The notes beneath the pieces were generated by a model, which saw nothing but the letters and a program-made list of their open reading frames with translations, was not told the DNA's origin and did no database searches. The position numbers were made by a program, and so were the translations under genes. Positions 8,091 to 15,622 of a stretch of DNA of 41,608 nt are shown in pieces; position 1 is the first letter of the stretch, and every line of letters begins with the position of its first letter. The stretch comes from Treponema sp. (GTDB taxonomy: Bacteria > Spirochaetota > Spirochaetia > Treponematales > Treponemataceae), in NCBI GenBank assembly GCA_024698325.1, contig JAILRG010000057.1, positions 1 through 41,608 of the forward strand. Reading direction: 5' to 3'.

Positions 8091-8537
8091 TTAGTGCTGT
8101 TTTTTTGCCATGTCAGCGTGAGCCTTGCTCAGCTGCTCGGGGGTAAGCTTTGCCAGCTCCAGCTGTGACAGTTTTTCGTATGCAGCCGGCAAGACTCCCG
8201 GCGTGACGTTCTTGTAGATTTCGCAGATTTCTTCAAAGACTGGAACTGCCGAGCTGTACATTTTCTTTTTCATGTAGAGGTGGGCAATCTCGTATTTTGC
8301 CTCGATGCAGACTGCGAGATTGTCTGAATAGCGCTCAACGACAGCGTTAAAATAACGGAGCGACATCTTGTAGTTTCCGGTTTCAAAAGAAGATTGTCCG
8401 TTCTGGATTAATTCCTGTGCCGACATATCATCAGCAATGGGCTGGGTTGATGTACAGGAAGCAAAAGAAAGAACTGCGCCTGCGGCAGCTGCAATCACGA
8501 CTGTTTTAGAAATCTTAGTGATGTTAAAAATCTTCAT
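8091..8537 (-). CDS. Small lipoprotein with tetratricopeptide-like repeats
   Basis: The 148-residue product has a signal sequence ending at lipobox FASC (Cys at about residue 28), indicating a lipoprotein. The mature part carries a TPR-like helix pair (AQELIQNGQSSFETGNYKMS, then a second IAHLYMKKKMYSSAVPVFEE). This recalls the short TPR outer-membrane lipoproteins such as the BamD class, but it is too short for BamD itself (about 240 residues). It probably acts as a periplasmic adaptor; the partner is unknown. It is a single-gene unit with its own leaderless-type promoter, convergent with the VWA gene. Confidence 0.7.
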   Translation of the reverse strand: MKIFNITKISKTVVIAAAAGAVLSFASCTSTQPIADDMSAQELIQNGQSSFETGNYKMSLRYFNAVVERYSDNLAVCIEAKYEIAHLYMKKKMYSSAVPVFEEICEIYKNVTPGVLPAAYEKLSQLELAKLTPEQLSKAHADMAKKQH

Positions 8538-8543
8538 GGCGGT

Positions 8544-8571
8544 AGTGTATCATTTCGCGGTCAAAAATCAA
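8544..8571 (-). promoter_or_regulatory. Promoter of the TPR-like lipoprotein, leaderless geometry
   Basis: On the minus strand TTGATT, 16 nt, TACACT, ending 6 nt before the ATG at 8537, with no Shine-Dalgarno. Confidence 0.65.
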
Positions 8572-8588
8572 GTGGCAAAAAGCGGAGG

Positions 8589-9671
8589 CTAGTATTTTTC
8601 GCTGACGACCAGACGGTTCTTCCCGTTGTCTTTTCCTTCAAGCAGCATGTGGTCTGCATCAGCGAGCACTTCGCCGGCAGAATGAATGTTCCTTGAGGAG
8701 CTGATGCCGTATGTCGCGGTAACCGTTATCGGCTTTCCGTTGTATTCGATGGGAGTGGCGGCTATGCGCTTACGGATGCGCTCAAGCTCATAGATGGTAT
8801 TCTGCGTTATCGCCGGAAAAATAATCAGGAATTCCTCGCCGCCCCAGCGGGCTACTTTTATTGATTCGTGGAATGCCTTTCTGACGGCACTGGAGTACGA
8901 CTTAAGGATAAAGTCGCCTGCATCGTGTCCGTAGGTGTCGTTTATCTTCTTGAAGTTATCGATGTCAAAAATGCAGATGGCAAAGTCTGTGTTGTCAGCT
9001 TCTTTCCGCTGCTCACATTCTGCAAAAATCTCGGCTGTCCGCCGCCTGTTCATAAGTGAGGTCAGCGCGTCGTGCTTTGCCGTATACTCAAGCTCTTTCT
9101 GCAGGAATTTTGATTTGTGGGAAAGATGGTGCAGAATAACCAGTGAGTTAAAACCGGAGTAGGTCATAAAGGTGATGGACAGGCCTATGGCGGTGTACTG
9201 GGACATCATGTAAAAAAGCCTGCGTTCTGCGATGAAAAGCTTTGTCGGCGGCGTATGCGTAATTCTGTAGCAGAGCAGGAACAGCAGGGCGAAAAAAATC
9301 AGTATGTTCAGAATCGTGTAGTAGCCGCGGGGCTTTTTGTAATCCGCTGTCAGCAGAAAGAGTGCGGGGATGCTGCTTAGAAGGTAAAACTCCGTGCCGC
9401 AGTTCATGTTCACGATGACAGGCAGGAGTATGCAGTACAGGAGCGTGACAATCAGGAAGACGGTAAGCGCTGTAATCCTGTTCATCTTTTTATACAGCAG
9501 GCAGAGAAGCAGTAAGACCAGCGTGCAGCCTGTATTTACGAACCGCAGGTGATAGAATTCGGCACCTGTAAAGGTCAGCGCGATAAACGTCCATGCTAAG
9601 AATGCTGCGCAGGTTACGATGTAAATGGGAAGCGTATTGTTTTTGATAAAAAAATACAGCAGTTTTTTCAT
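8589..9671 (-). CDS. Membrane diguanylate cyclase (GGDEF), second of a tandem pair
   Basis: The 360-residue protein has about six hydrophobic helices in residues 1-185, then a GGDEF domain with DALTSLMNRRRTAEIF, FDIDNFKKINDTYGHDAGD and the active-site loop RWGGEEF near residues 274-280. It should make c-di-GMP from two GTP at the inner membrane. The RxxD inhibitory site expected five residues before GGEEF is absent (the positions read HESI), so product inhibition by that route is not expected. The start overlaps the stop of the upstream cyclase by 4 nt (ATGA). The two proteins share architecture and length and look like a tandem duplication. Confidence 0.9.
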   Translation of the reverse strand: MKKLLYFFIKNNTLPIYIVTCAAFLAWTFIALTFTGAEFYHLRFVNTGCTLVLLLLCLLYKKMNRITALTVFLIVTLLYCILLPVIVNMNCGTEFYLLSSIPALFLLTADYKKPRGYYTILNILIFFALLFLLCYRITHTPPTKLFIAERRLFYMMSQYTAIGLSITFMTYSGFNSLVILHHLSHKSKFLQKELEYTAKHDALTSLMNRRRTAEIFAECEQRKEADNTDFAICIFDIDNFKKINDTYGHDAGDFILKSYSSAVRKAFHESIKVARWGGEEFLIIFPAITQNTIYELERIRKRIAATPIEYNGKPITVTATYGISSSRNIHSAGEVLADADHMLLEGKDNGKNRLVVSEKY

Positions 9672-10762
9672 GAGGATACCATCTGGGAAGATACTATTTG
9701 ATTTTTCCCGTGCTGCTTGCCGTACATGAGCCTGTTGTCAGCACAGATTGTTATTCGCTCAGCGTCAGCACATTCCTTTGAGTCGCAGATGCCGAATGTC
9801 AGCGTCAGGTGTACGTCGGTGTACTGCCAGCGGAAAACGGCCTTTTCGACAGCGGTGCGGATTTCCTCCAGCTTTCTGACTGCCTGCTCGTGACCTTCCT
9901 GGAATAAGATGACAAATTCCTCACCGCCCCAGCGTGCAAAATACTGTCCTTCGTTCAGGTGCTTTGCGACCAGCGCGCTCATGCTTTGCAGGATAAAATC
10001 GCCTGCGTCGTGGCCGTAGCTGTCGTTTATGTGCTTAAAGCCGTCGATATCAAAAATCGTAAATGAAAAAATCGTGCCTTTTTTTGCACAGTCTGCGTGA
10101 ACCCGCTGCAGGATTTCGGAGAATTTCCGTCTGTTCATAAGGCCGGTAAGCTGGTCGTGGTTTGCCATGTAGCTTAAGGTTTTTGCCTGGGACGCAGCCT
10201 TGCGCCGGGAGCGGGACAAGGTAAACTCTATGAGAATGCTGTAGTAAAAGAGAAACAGCCCCATTATTGCCAGAATCAGGATAAAGTGTGCAATATAAAA
10301 CTTGCGGTGGACGGTCAGTGCGGTTACAAAGTCCAGCGACAGTATTCCGGTGCGGGCGTATGTCCACCAGAGAATAAAATAGGTGACAGCTACAGCGCAG
10401 GTGATAAGTGAAATATAGTAGCGCTTGGAAAGCTGCCTGTTGACTGTATGCAGGAACAGCATCGGGATGATGCTTATGGACAAAACGCTACTTCCGAAAT
10501 CGGTTCCCGTGCAGACTGTCAAGATTGAACTGTAGGTGAGCATTTCAAAATAGAAGAATGTGAAAAATGCGTTCTGAATGCTCTGCTGATTGAATAAAAG
10601 GACGAAGGTTGCATACACAAAGGAGACTGCCATGTTGTATGCGGACAGAACCTTGTAGCCGTAGGCATTGGAAAGCGCGGCTACAGAGGCATGGAAAACC
10701 CAGCAGGCGATGTAGAGAAGCATCTTTGTATTATTCAAAAAAAAATGCCGTACTTTATTCAT
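9668..10762 (-). CDS. Membrane diguanylate cyclase (GGDEF), first of a tandem pair
   Basis: The 364-residue protein repeats the layout of its neighbour: a six-helix membrane part to about residue 185, then a GGDEF domain with HDQLTGLMNRRKFSEIL, FDIDGFKHINDSYGHDAGD and RWGGEEF near residues 276-282. Here too the RxxD inhibitory motif is missing (NEGQ). The catalytic residues are intact, so active c-di-GMP synthesis is predicted. The gene starts 27 nt after glyA with no terminator between, so the glyA transcript may continue into both cyclases. The membrane region probably senses a ligand or redox state, but I cannot name the sensor family. Confidence 0.9.
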   Translation of the reverse strand: MNKVRHFFLNNTKMLLYIACWVFHASVAALSNAYGYKVLSAYNMAVSFVYATFVLLFNQQSIQNAFFTFFYFEMLTYSSILTVCTGTDFGSSVLSISIIPMLFLHTVNRQLSKRYYISLITCAVAVTYFILWWTYARTGILSLDFVTALTVHRKFYIAHFILILAIMGLFLFYYSILIEFTLSRSRRKAASQAKTLSYMANHDQLTGLMNRRKFSEILQRVHADCAKKGTIFSFTIFDIDGFKHINDSYGHDAGDFILQSMSALVAKHLNEGQYFARWGGEEFVILFQEGHEQAVRKLEEIRTAVEKAVFRWQYTDVHLTLTFGICDSKECADAERITICADNRLMYGKQHGKNQIVSSQMVSS

Positions 10763-10789
10763 GACGCTGCAGGGGTTTCCTTAATGTTA

Positions 10790-12289
10790 CTACTTTACAA
10801 AAGCTTTTTTCAAAAAGTCAAGGTCCAGTTCCGGATACAGCACATGCTTTGAAAGCAGTGCCTTTACGCGGCCTGTAGCCTCTGCCTTTGTTGATTCACT
10901 AAGCTCGATTTTTCCCTTGGCGGGCTTTCCGTCTTTTGTGACGCCCGGTTTTGTTCCCTTGAGCACAGTGTCGATGATGCCGGCAACTTCTGCCATGTCC
11001 TGTTCGTTCATGCCGAGAGTTGTCATTGCCGGAGTACCGACGCGAATGCCGCTGGTCCACCATGCGCCATTTTTGTCATAGGGGAGTGCGTTTGCGTTTG
11101 CTGTCACTCCGCACTGGAAGAGCGCGGCTTCTGCCTGCTTTCCGGTAAGTCCGTAGGTGGTAACGTCGATGAGCATCAGGTGATTTTCTGTACCGCCAGT
11201 CTGCAGGCGCATGCCCAGTTTCATGCAGTTTTCTGCAAGTGCCTGTGCATTCTTGACGATGTTCTCGGCATACTGCTTGTAGCTGTCGCTGGCAGCTTCT
11301 TTGAATGCGATGGCTTTTGCTGCCATGACGTGCGGAAGCGGTCCGCCGAGAACCATCGGACAGCCCTTGTTTACGAAGTCTGCAAACGCTGCTTTACAGA
11401 GAATCATGGCGCCGCGCGGGCCGCGGAGCGTTTTGTGCGTGGTTGTCGTTACGATGTCTGCCCATTTGACGGGGTCGTAATCGCCGGTGAAGACTTTGCC
11501 AGCTACAAGGCCTGCAAAGTGTGCCATGTCTACCATAAGTACGGCACCGCACTTGTCGGCGATTGCGCGGAAGCGCTTGAAGTCAATCTTGCGGGGATAG
11601 GCTGAGAAACCTGTCAGCAGGATGAGGGGCTTTACTTCCATTGCCTGCTTTTCGATTGCGTCGTAGTCGAGTAAGCCGGTGTCTTTGTCAACGCCATAGG
11701 GGTGGCTTTCGAACATACGTGCAGAAACATTCATCTTGTAGCCGTGTGTCAAATGGCCGCCGCAGCTGTAGTCAAGTCCCATAAGCTTCTGGTTACCGAA
11801 TCTCTTTCTCAGCATGTCAAACTGTTCTGCTGAGAGATCGTTTAAGGATTTTACGCCAAGTTCTTCTAACGTGGGAGTCTCAACTTTTGCTGAAAGAATA
11901 GCCCAGTACGCTACGAGGTTTGCATCGCAGCCTGCGTGGGGCTGAACATATGCATAGTCTGCGCCAAAAAGCTCTGCAGCTTCTTTTGCCGCTGTCATTT
12001 CTACAGAATCGACGTTTACACAGCCGCCGTAGTAGCGGTGTTCGGGATAGCCTTCGGCATATTTGTCTGTAAGCAGGTTTCCCATTGCTGCCTGTGTAGC
12101 CAGAGAGCAGTAGTTTTCGCTGGCAACGAGTTTCAGGTGAGCGCGCTGTGTTTCAAGCTCTTTTACGACGTCCGCCGCGATTGAAGGCTGTACGGATGCA
12201 ACCTGCTGCAGGTTTGCTACATACGCTGTCATTGCAGCGTTCGGCTTTCCGTTACATGACGCAAGGTATTCTTCCAGAGGTGAAGACAT
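10790..12289 (-). CDS. glyA: Serine hydroxymethyltransferase
   Basis: The 499-residue enzyme interconverts serine plus tetrahydrofolate with glycine plus 5,10-methylene-tetrahydrofolate, using pyridoxal phosphate in the cytoplasm. Landmarks are LKLVASENYCS, the TDKYAEGYPEHRYYGGC substrate segment and the PLP-lysine motif VTTTTHKTLRGPRG near residue 287. It is about 80 residues longer than the E. coli enzyme, with an insertion between the N-terminal motif and PLP site (KVETPTLEELGVKSLNDL) and a longer C-terminus; long forms are known in treponemes. AAGGAG lies 8 nt before the ATG, and a TATAAT occurs at 12312-12317 (minus), though without a good -35. Confidence 0.95.
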   Translation of the reverse strand: MSSPLEEYLASCNGKPNAAMTAYVANLQQVASVQPSIAADVVKELETQRAHLKLVASENYCSLATQAAMGNLLTDKYAEGYPEHRYYGGCVNVDSVEMTAAKEAAELFGADYAYVQPHAGCDANLVAYWAILSAKVETPTLEELGVKSLNDLSAEQFDMLRKRFGNQKLMGLDYSCGGHLTHGYKMNVSARMFESHPYGVDKDTGLLDYDAIEKQAMEVKPLILLTGFSAYPRKIDFKRFRAIADKCGAVLMVDMAHFAGLVAGKVFTGDYDPVKWADIVTTTTHKTLRGPRGAMILCKAAFADFVNKGCPMVLGGPLPHVMAAKAIAFKEAASDSYKQYAENIVKNAQALAENCMKLGMRLQTGGTENHLMLIDVTTYGLTGKQAEAALFQCGVTANANALPYDKNGAWWTSGIRVGTPAMTTLGMNEQDMAEVAGIIDTVLKGTKPGVTKDGKPAKGKIELSESTKAEATGRVKALLSKHVLYPELDLDFLKKAFVK

Positions 12290-12392
12290 AAGATTTCTCC
12301 TTAAAACAGAAATTATATGGCCCCTATACTACATAAAACTGAAGTGTGATTCAAGCAGATTTAACGACACTGTTTGTACCTTTGCCGACATA

Positions 12393-12427
12393 TGCTCCCG
12401 CCGGCATGCGCCGGCATGTGCTCCCGC
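12393..12427. repeat. Short GC-rich nested repeats
   Basis: Two head-to-tail copies of CGCCGGCATG (12399-12418) are flanked by two copies of TGCTCCCGC. They lie between the divergent glyA and FliN-like genes; I see no function. Confidence 0.5.
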
Positions 12428-12490
12428 GAGGCACAAGCCTTTTGCATATGCAGCTTCCCCCGGCATACAGCTTTTCAGAACGTTTTTATT

Positions 12491-12519
12491 TTGCGTATAC
12501 AGATTAGTCGTGGTATACT
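12491..12519 (+). promoter_or_regulatory. Promoter of the FliN-like gene, leaderless geometry
   Basis: TTGCGT, 17 nt, TATACT with a TG extension. The -10 ends 6 nt before the ATG at 12526, so the predicted transcription start is the A of the start codon. Confidence 0.75.
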
Positions 12520-12525
12520 GCTTCC

Positions 12526-13083
12526 ATGGCTGACGGAATAGCACTTTCACAAGATGAACTTAACCGTGTTTTGAATAATATCCGCAATGATAACAGCGAG
12601 CGCGAAAATAAGCCCGTGTCTTCTGGCATTTCGCTCTCCCAGGCTGACCTGGACAGGCTGTTTGGAAGCGGCTCATCCTCTACCGTCAGCACTGGAAGCG
12701 CCTCTCCAGAAAAAGCTGCTCCGGCTGCCACTCCTGCTGCTGGTACAGGCACGCCACCGGCTTCTGGAGATGCGCAGGCGTCCGATTCTGCCTCTGCAGC
12801 CACGGATGCGGCACGGGCGGCAAAAATTGCAGAGCGGAAGGCGCGCGCCGCAGAAATGCTTGCCAGAGTAAATGCCAGCTCTCCTAAACGGATTACGGTC
12901 ATCTACGGCTCGACGCTTCGAAAGGGTGAGGAACTTGCAGGCCTTGCCCCAGGTGATATGCTGGAGCTTGATCGTGTCATGGAAGAGGCTGCCGAAATCC
13001 AGGTTGATGGAAAGCCTTTTGCCTACGGCTACCTCGGAAAGGTAAACGGAAACGCCGCCGTAAAAATCACACGAATCCTGTAA
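12526..13083 (+). CDS. FliN-like SpoA-domain protein with two FliM-type CheY-binding motifs
   Basis: The 185-residue protein has three parts. Residues 6-16 (ALSQDELNRVL) and 36-46 (SLSQADLDRLF) each resemble the LSQDEIDALL motif with which FliM, and FliY in Bacillus, binds phosphorylated CheY. A low-complexity Ala/Ser/Pro linker follows to about residue 95. The C-terminal ~70 residues (from RITVIYGSTL to the end) form a SpoA domain as in FliN, including LAPGDMLELDR and PFAYGYLGKVNG. It is expected to join or decorate the flagellar C-ring switch. It lies outside any flagellar operon in this window, so it may be an accessory copy rather than the main FliN/FliY. Convergent with hslO. Confidence 0.78.
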   Translation: MADGIALSQDELNRVLNNIRNDNSERENKPVSSGISLSQADLDRLFGSGSSSTVSTGSASPEKAAPAATPAAGTGTPPASGDAQASDSASAATDAARAAKIAERKARAAEMLARVNASSPKRITVIYGSTLRKGEELAGLAPGDMLELDRVMEEAAEIQVDGKPFAYGYLGKVNGNAAVKITRIL

Positions 13084-13119
13084 TCATGCAATTGTAGCGG
13101 CGGCTTATGCGGTACGCTG

Positions 13120-14094
13120 TCAGCGCAGCTGGTCTTTGTGTATGTGGTATACAGAGCCGCAGTTGTGGCAGGTAATTTCCAGCGGGTCGCTGTCGTTTTT
13201 CAGAATGTCTTCCAGTTCTGCTTTCGGCAGGTGGCGGACTGCATCTACAAAATGCGCCTCACTGCAGGGGCAGTCAAAGATGATGTCCCTGTCCAGAACG
13301 CTTACCGGCGAGAATTCCCTGAACAGCCCGTGAATGATGTCCTCTCTTTTTCCGTTTTCGCTGAACCAGGTGCCCAGAGAAGGGCAGGCGCGGAATGCAT
13401 TTTCGACGCGGCCAATCAGCTCTGTCGCTATGCTGTCTTTATCTTCGCTTCCGCTGTCAGCGGTCTGTGCGCTTGTCTTGGATTTGCCGCCAGCACCCGG
13501 CACTGCCTGCAGGAACAGTGCGCCGGCTCCGATGACGCGCCCCTGTTTGTCAAACTGAATTGACGTATTGAAGGCGGTGTGTACCTGCTCACTCTGCGCA
13601 AAGTACCAGGCAAGGTCTTTTGCGATGTTCCGGTGCATGATTTCTACCGTGCCGGTCTGCGCCTGCTTCATGCCTTCGCCCAGACGGCTTATGGTGAGCG
13701 TGCCGTCTCCGAAAAATGGCGCTAGGTTCCAGTTTTCAAGCGGTTTTTCAACCGGAATCGGATTCTGAAAAAGATGCCCGCGTACATAGCCGGTGGAGTC
13801 AGCTTCTACAGCGAACCCTGCTGCCGGGCCGTTTGTGTCATAGCGGAATGTCAGGTGTTCCCTGCCTTTCATGGTTTGAATCAGAAGGGCGGCACAGAGC
13901 TCTGCCTGTCCGAGCACCAGTGTTTCCAGAATGCCCAGATGATGATTCTGCCGCATCTGGTTTACCATGCGCGTGCCGTTATAGAGCGCGCCGCGGAACT
14001 GTCCGTCAGCCATGACAAAAACCGTCATGCCGTCTTTTTCTATCGTGTCGAGCTTTTCTGTCAGCTCTTTGTCGGTAATAGCTGCTTTAATCAT
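13120..14094 (-). CDS. hslO: Redox-regulated chaperone Hsp33
   Basis: The 324-residue protein matches Hsp33 along its length: an N-terminal fold with GILETLVLGQAELCAALLIQT and HLTFRYDTNGPAAGFAVEAD, and a C-terminal zinc switch with CPC and CHNC separated by 31 residues, as in the CxC-X27-32-CxxC family pattern. Reduced Hsp33 binds zinc and is inactive; oxidation releases zinc and turns on holdase activity. A short Ser/Gly/Lys-rich insertion (around GGKSKTSAQTADSGSEDKD) is not usual in Hsp33. The promoter abuts the ATG without a Shine-Dalgarno. Confidence 0.92.
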   Translation of the reverse strand: MIKAAITDKELTEKLDTIEKDGMTVFVMADGQFRGALYNGTRMVNQMRQNHHLGILETLVLGQAELCAALLIQTMKGREHLTFRYDTNGPAAGFAVEADSTGYVRGHLFQNPIPVEKPLENWNLAPFFGDGTLTISRLGEGMKQAQTGTVEIMHRNIAKDLAWYFAQSEQVHTAFNTSIQFDKQGRVIGAGALFLQAVPGAGGKSKTSAQTADSGSEDKDSIATELIGRVENAFRACPSLGTWFSENGKREDIIHGLFREFSPVSVLDRDIIFDCPCSEAHFVDAVRHLPKAELEDILKNDSDPLEITCHNCGSVYHIHKDQLR

Positions 14095-14100
14095 GGCTCT

Positions 14101-14129
14101 ATCATACTGAAAAAGTCCGCTAGGGTAAA
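14101..14129 (-). promoter_or_regulatory. Promoter of hslO, leaderless geometry
   Basis: On the minus strand TTTACC, 17 nt, TATGAT, ending 6 nt before the ATG at 14094, with no Shine-Dalgarno. Confidence 0.65.
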
Positions 14130-14142
14130 TTGAGTAAATCTA

Positions 14143-14169
14143 TAAAAAAAACTCGCTAAATGCCGATTA
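14143..14169 (+). promoter_or_regulatory. Sigma-28-like promoter of the SpoIIE-STAS operon
   Basis: TAAA (14143-14146), 15 nt, GCCGATTA (14162-14169) matches the flagellar sigma consensus at 11 of 12 fixed positions. An extended -10 TATACT at 14175-14180 could give a second, sigma-70-type start. An AGGGG Shine-Dalgarno follows at about 14201. Confidence 0.65.
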
Positions 14170-14211
14170 TATGATATACTTCTACCTGTAAGATAAAAAT
14201 AGGGGTGAATT

Positions 14212-15618
14212 ATGTATAAATCGCGCCGGCGCGCAGCCTTGGTATTGGTGTACACAATAATGACAGTGGTGTTTATTCTGCTGGCAGTGTTCCTTGTCCC
14301 TCAGGCAAAGATTAACGACTACCGTATGTATTCCAATGCGTTTCCTGTTATTGTTGCGACCTTCCTGTTCGGCAGTCTTTTGATGTTGAGCTCCAGCTTG
14401 TACAAACTGTTCCGCAATGCTATTGAACGGAATACGATGATGGCAAAAGAGACTGGGCTTTTGGCTCAGTTTGTTGACAGGCTCCGCTTCTGTTATTCTC
14501 TGGAAGATTTTACGCAGGCTGTCGCTGACATTCTTGAGCAGAAAGCTGACTGCTCCGTACTGTATGTTGACAGAAAGACGAATTACGTGCTGTACAACAG
14601 TATTTCCCATATAGCCAGCGCATCGTCCACGCTGGAAACTGTCCGTCAGAACTTTTCGCTTGACTGGAAAGACGGCGTTTATTTTCTGGGTGACGGCCTT
14701 GGTATCGTGTCTAATTCACGCAGAGCGCGCGGTTTTTTTATCGCGCTGAACGGCCAGCACCTGTTTATTTTCTGCCGCTACGCGCATCTGTTTGACAACG
14801 AAATGTATCCCCGTCTGTACGAGGAATTTAACCGCTTCCAGACGCGAAGCGGTATTATTACAGGCCTTTCCGAGATTTCGGAATTGTCTCAGGAATGGGA
14901 TGCGCTGGCAAAAACGCAGCAGTCCTTCCTTCCGCCTGCCATGCCGGACGTTAAGGGCGTAAAGCTTGCGGCTTATTTCCGGCCGCTCATTAACGTATCT
15001 GGTGACTATTACACCGTCCTTCCCATCGATGAGCATAAAACTCTGGTGATGCTTGGCGACGTTTCCGGTAAAGGCCTTGCGGCGGCTCTGGTTATGGGCC
15101 TCGTTATGAATACGGTAAAAATCAAGGAAAATAAGGAAGACTTACCAGGCATTCTGCAGGCTGTAGACGCTTCCATTAAGAATATGCACCTGCAGGATAA
15201 GTATACGGTTGTGTTTATCGGCATTATCGACACCGAAAAAATGACAATCCGCTACATCAACGCTTCCATGTCGGACCCGATTATCGTAACCCGCTCTCCG
15301 GATGGCTATCGTATTAAGCCGCTTTCATCCAACTGCTCGATTGTCGGCATTATTCCTCTGGATGATATTTCCGTGGCAGAGCAGCGCCTTTTCTCCGGCG
15401 ACCTGATCCTTATGGCCAGTGATGGTGTTTCTGAAGTCATGGATGAAAATGGAGTGGAACTTGGAGATACGCCGCTTTTTGAGGAAACAATCAAGAAGAG
15501 TGCGTCGAAAGACCCTCAGGAATTTATCAACGATATCGAAAAAATGATTATGACATATAACGGCGGCAAAAAGCTTCGCGACGACGTGACAATGCTGGTT
15601 GCGAAGATTCAGGGGTAA
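14212..15618 (+). CDS. Membrane SpoIIE-type PPM serine phosphatase
   Basis: The 468-residue protein has two N-terminal membrane helices (about residues 10-30 and 42-65), a GAF-like sensor region (about 85-210) and a SpoIIE/RsbU-class PPM phosphatase domain (about 235-468). Metal ligands are visible as SGDYYT (Asp265), LGDVSGKG, MASDGVSE and RDDVTM. Such enzymes dephosphorylate STAS-domain anti-sigma-antagonists; the STAS protein two genes downstream is the obvious substrate. It starts the four-gene operon, with AGGGG as ribosome site. Confidence 0.9.
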   Translation: MYKSRRRAALVLVYTIMTVVFILLAVFLVPQAKINDYRMYSNAFPVIVATFLFGSLLMLSSSLYKLFRNAIERNTMMAKETGLLAQFVDRLRFCYSLEDFTQAVADILEQKADCSVLYVDRKTNYVLYNSISHIASASSTLETVRQNFSLDWKDGVYFLGDGLGIVSNSRRARGFFIALNGQHLFIFCRYAHLFDNEMYPRLYEEFNRFQTRSGIITGLSEISELSQEWDALAKTQQSFLPPAMPDVKGVKLAAYFRPLINVSGDYYTVLPIDEHKTLVMLGDVSGKGLAAALVMGLVMNTVKIKENKEDLPGILQAVDASIKNMHLQDKYTVVFIGIIDTEKMTIRYINASMSDPIIVTRSPDGYRIKPLSSNCSIVGIIPLDDISVAEQRLFSGDLILMASDGVSEVMDENGVELGDTPLFEETIKKSASKDPQEFINDIEKMIMTYNGGKKLRDDVTMLVAKIQG

Positions 15619-15622
15619 GAAG

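Noticed and set aside
12393-12427. Possible short CRISPR-like or operator repeat
   Set aside because: Only two adjacent 10-bp units without spacers; too little for an array or a recognised operator.
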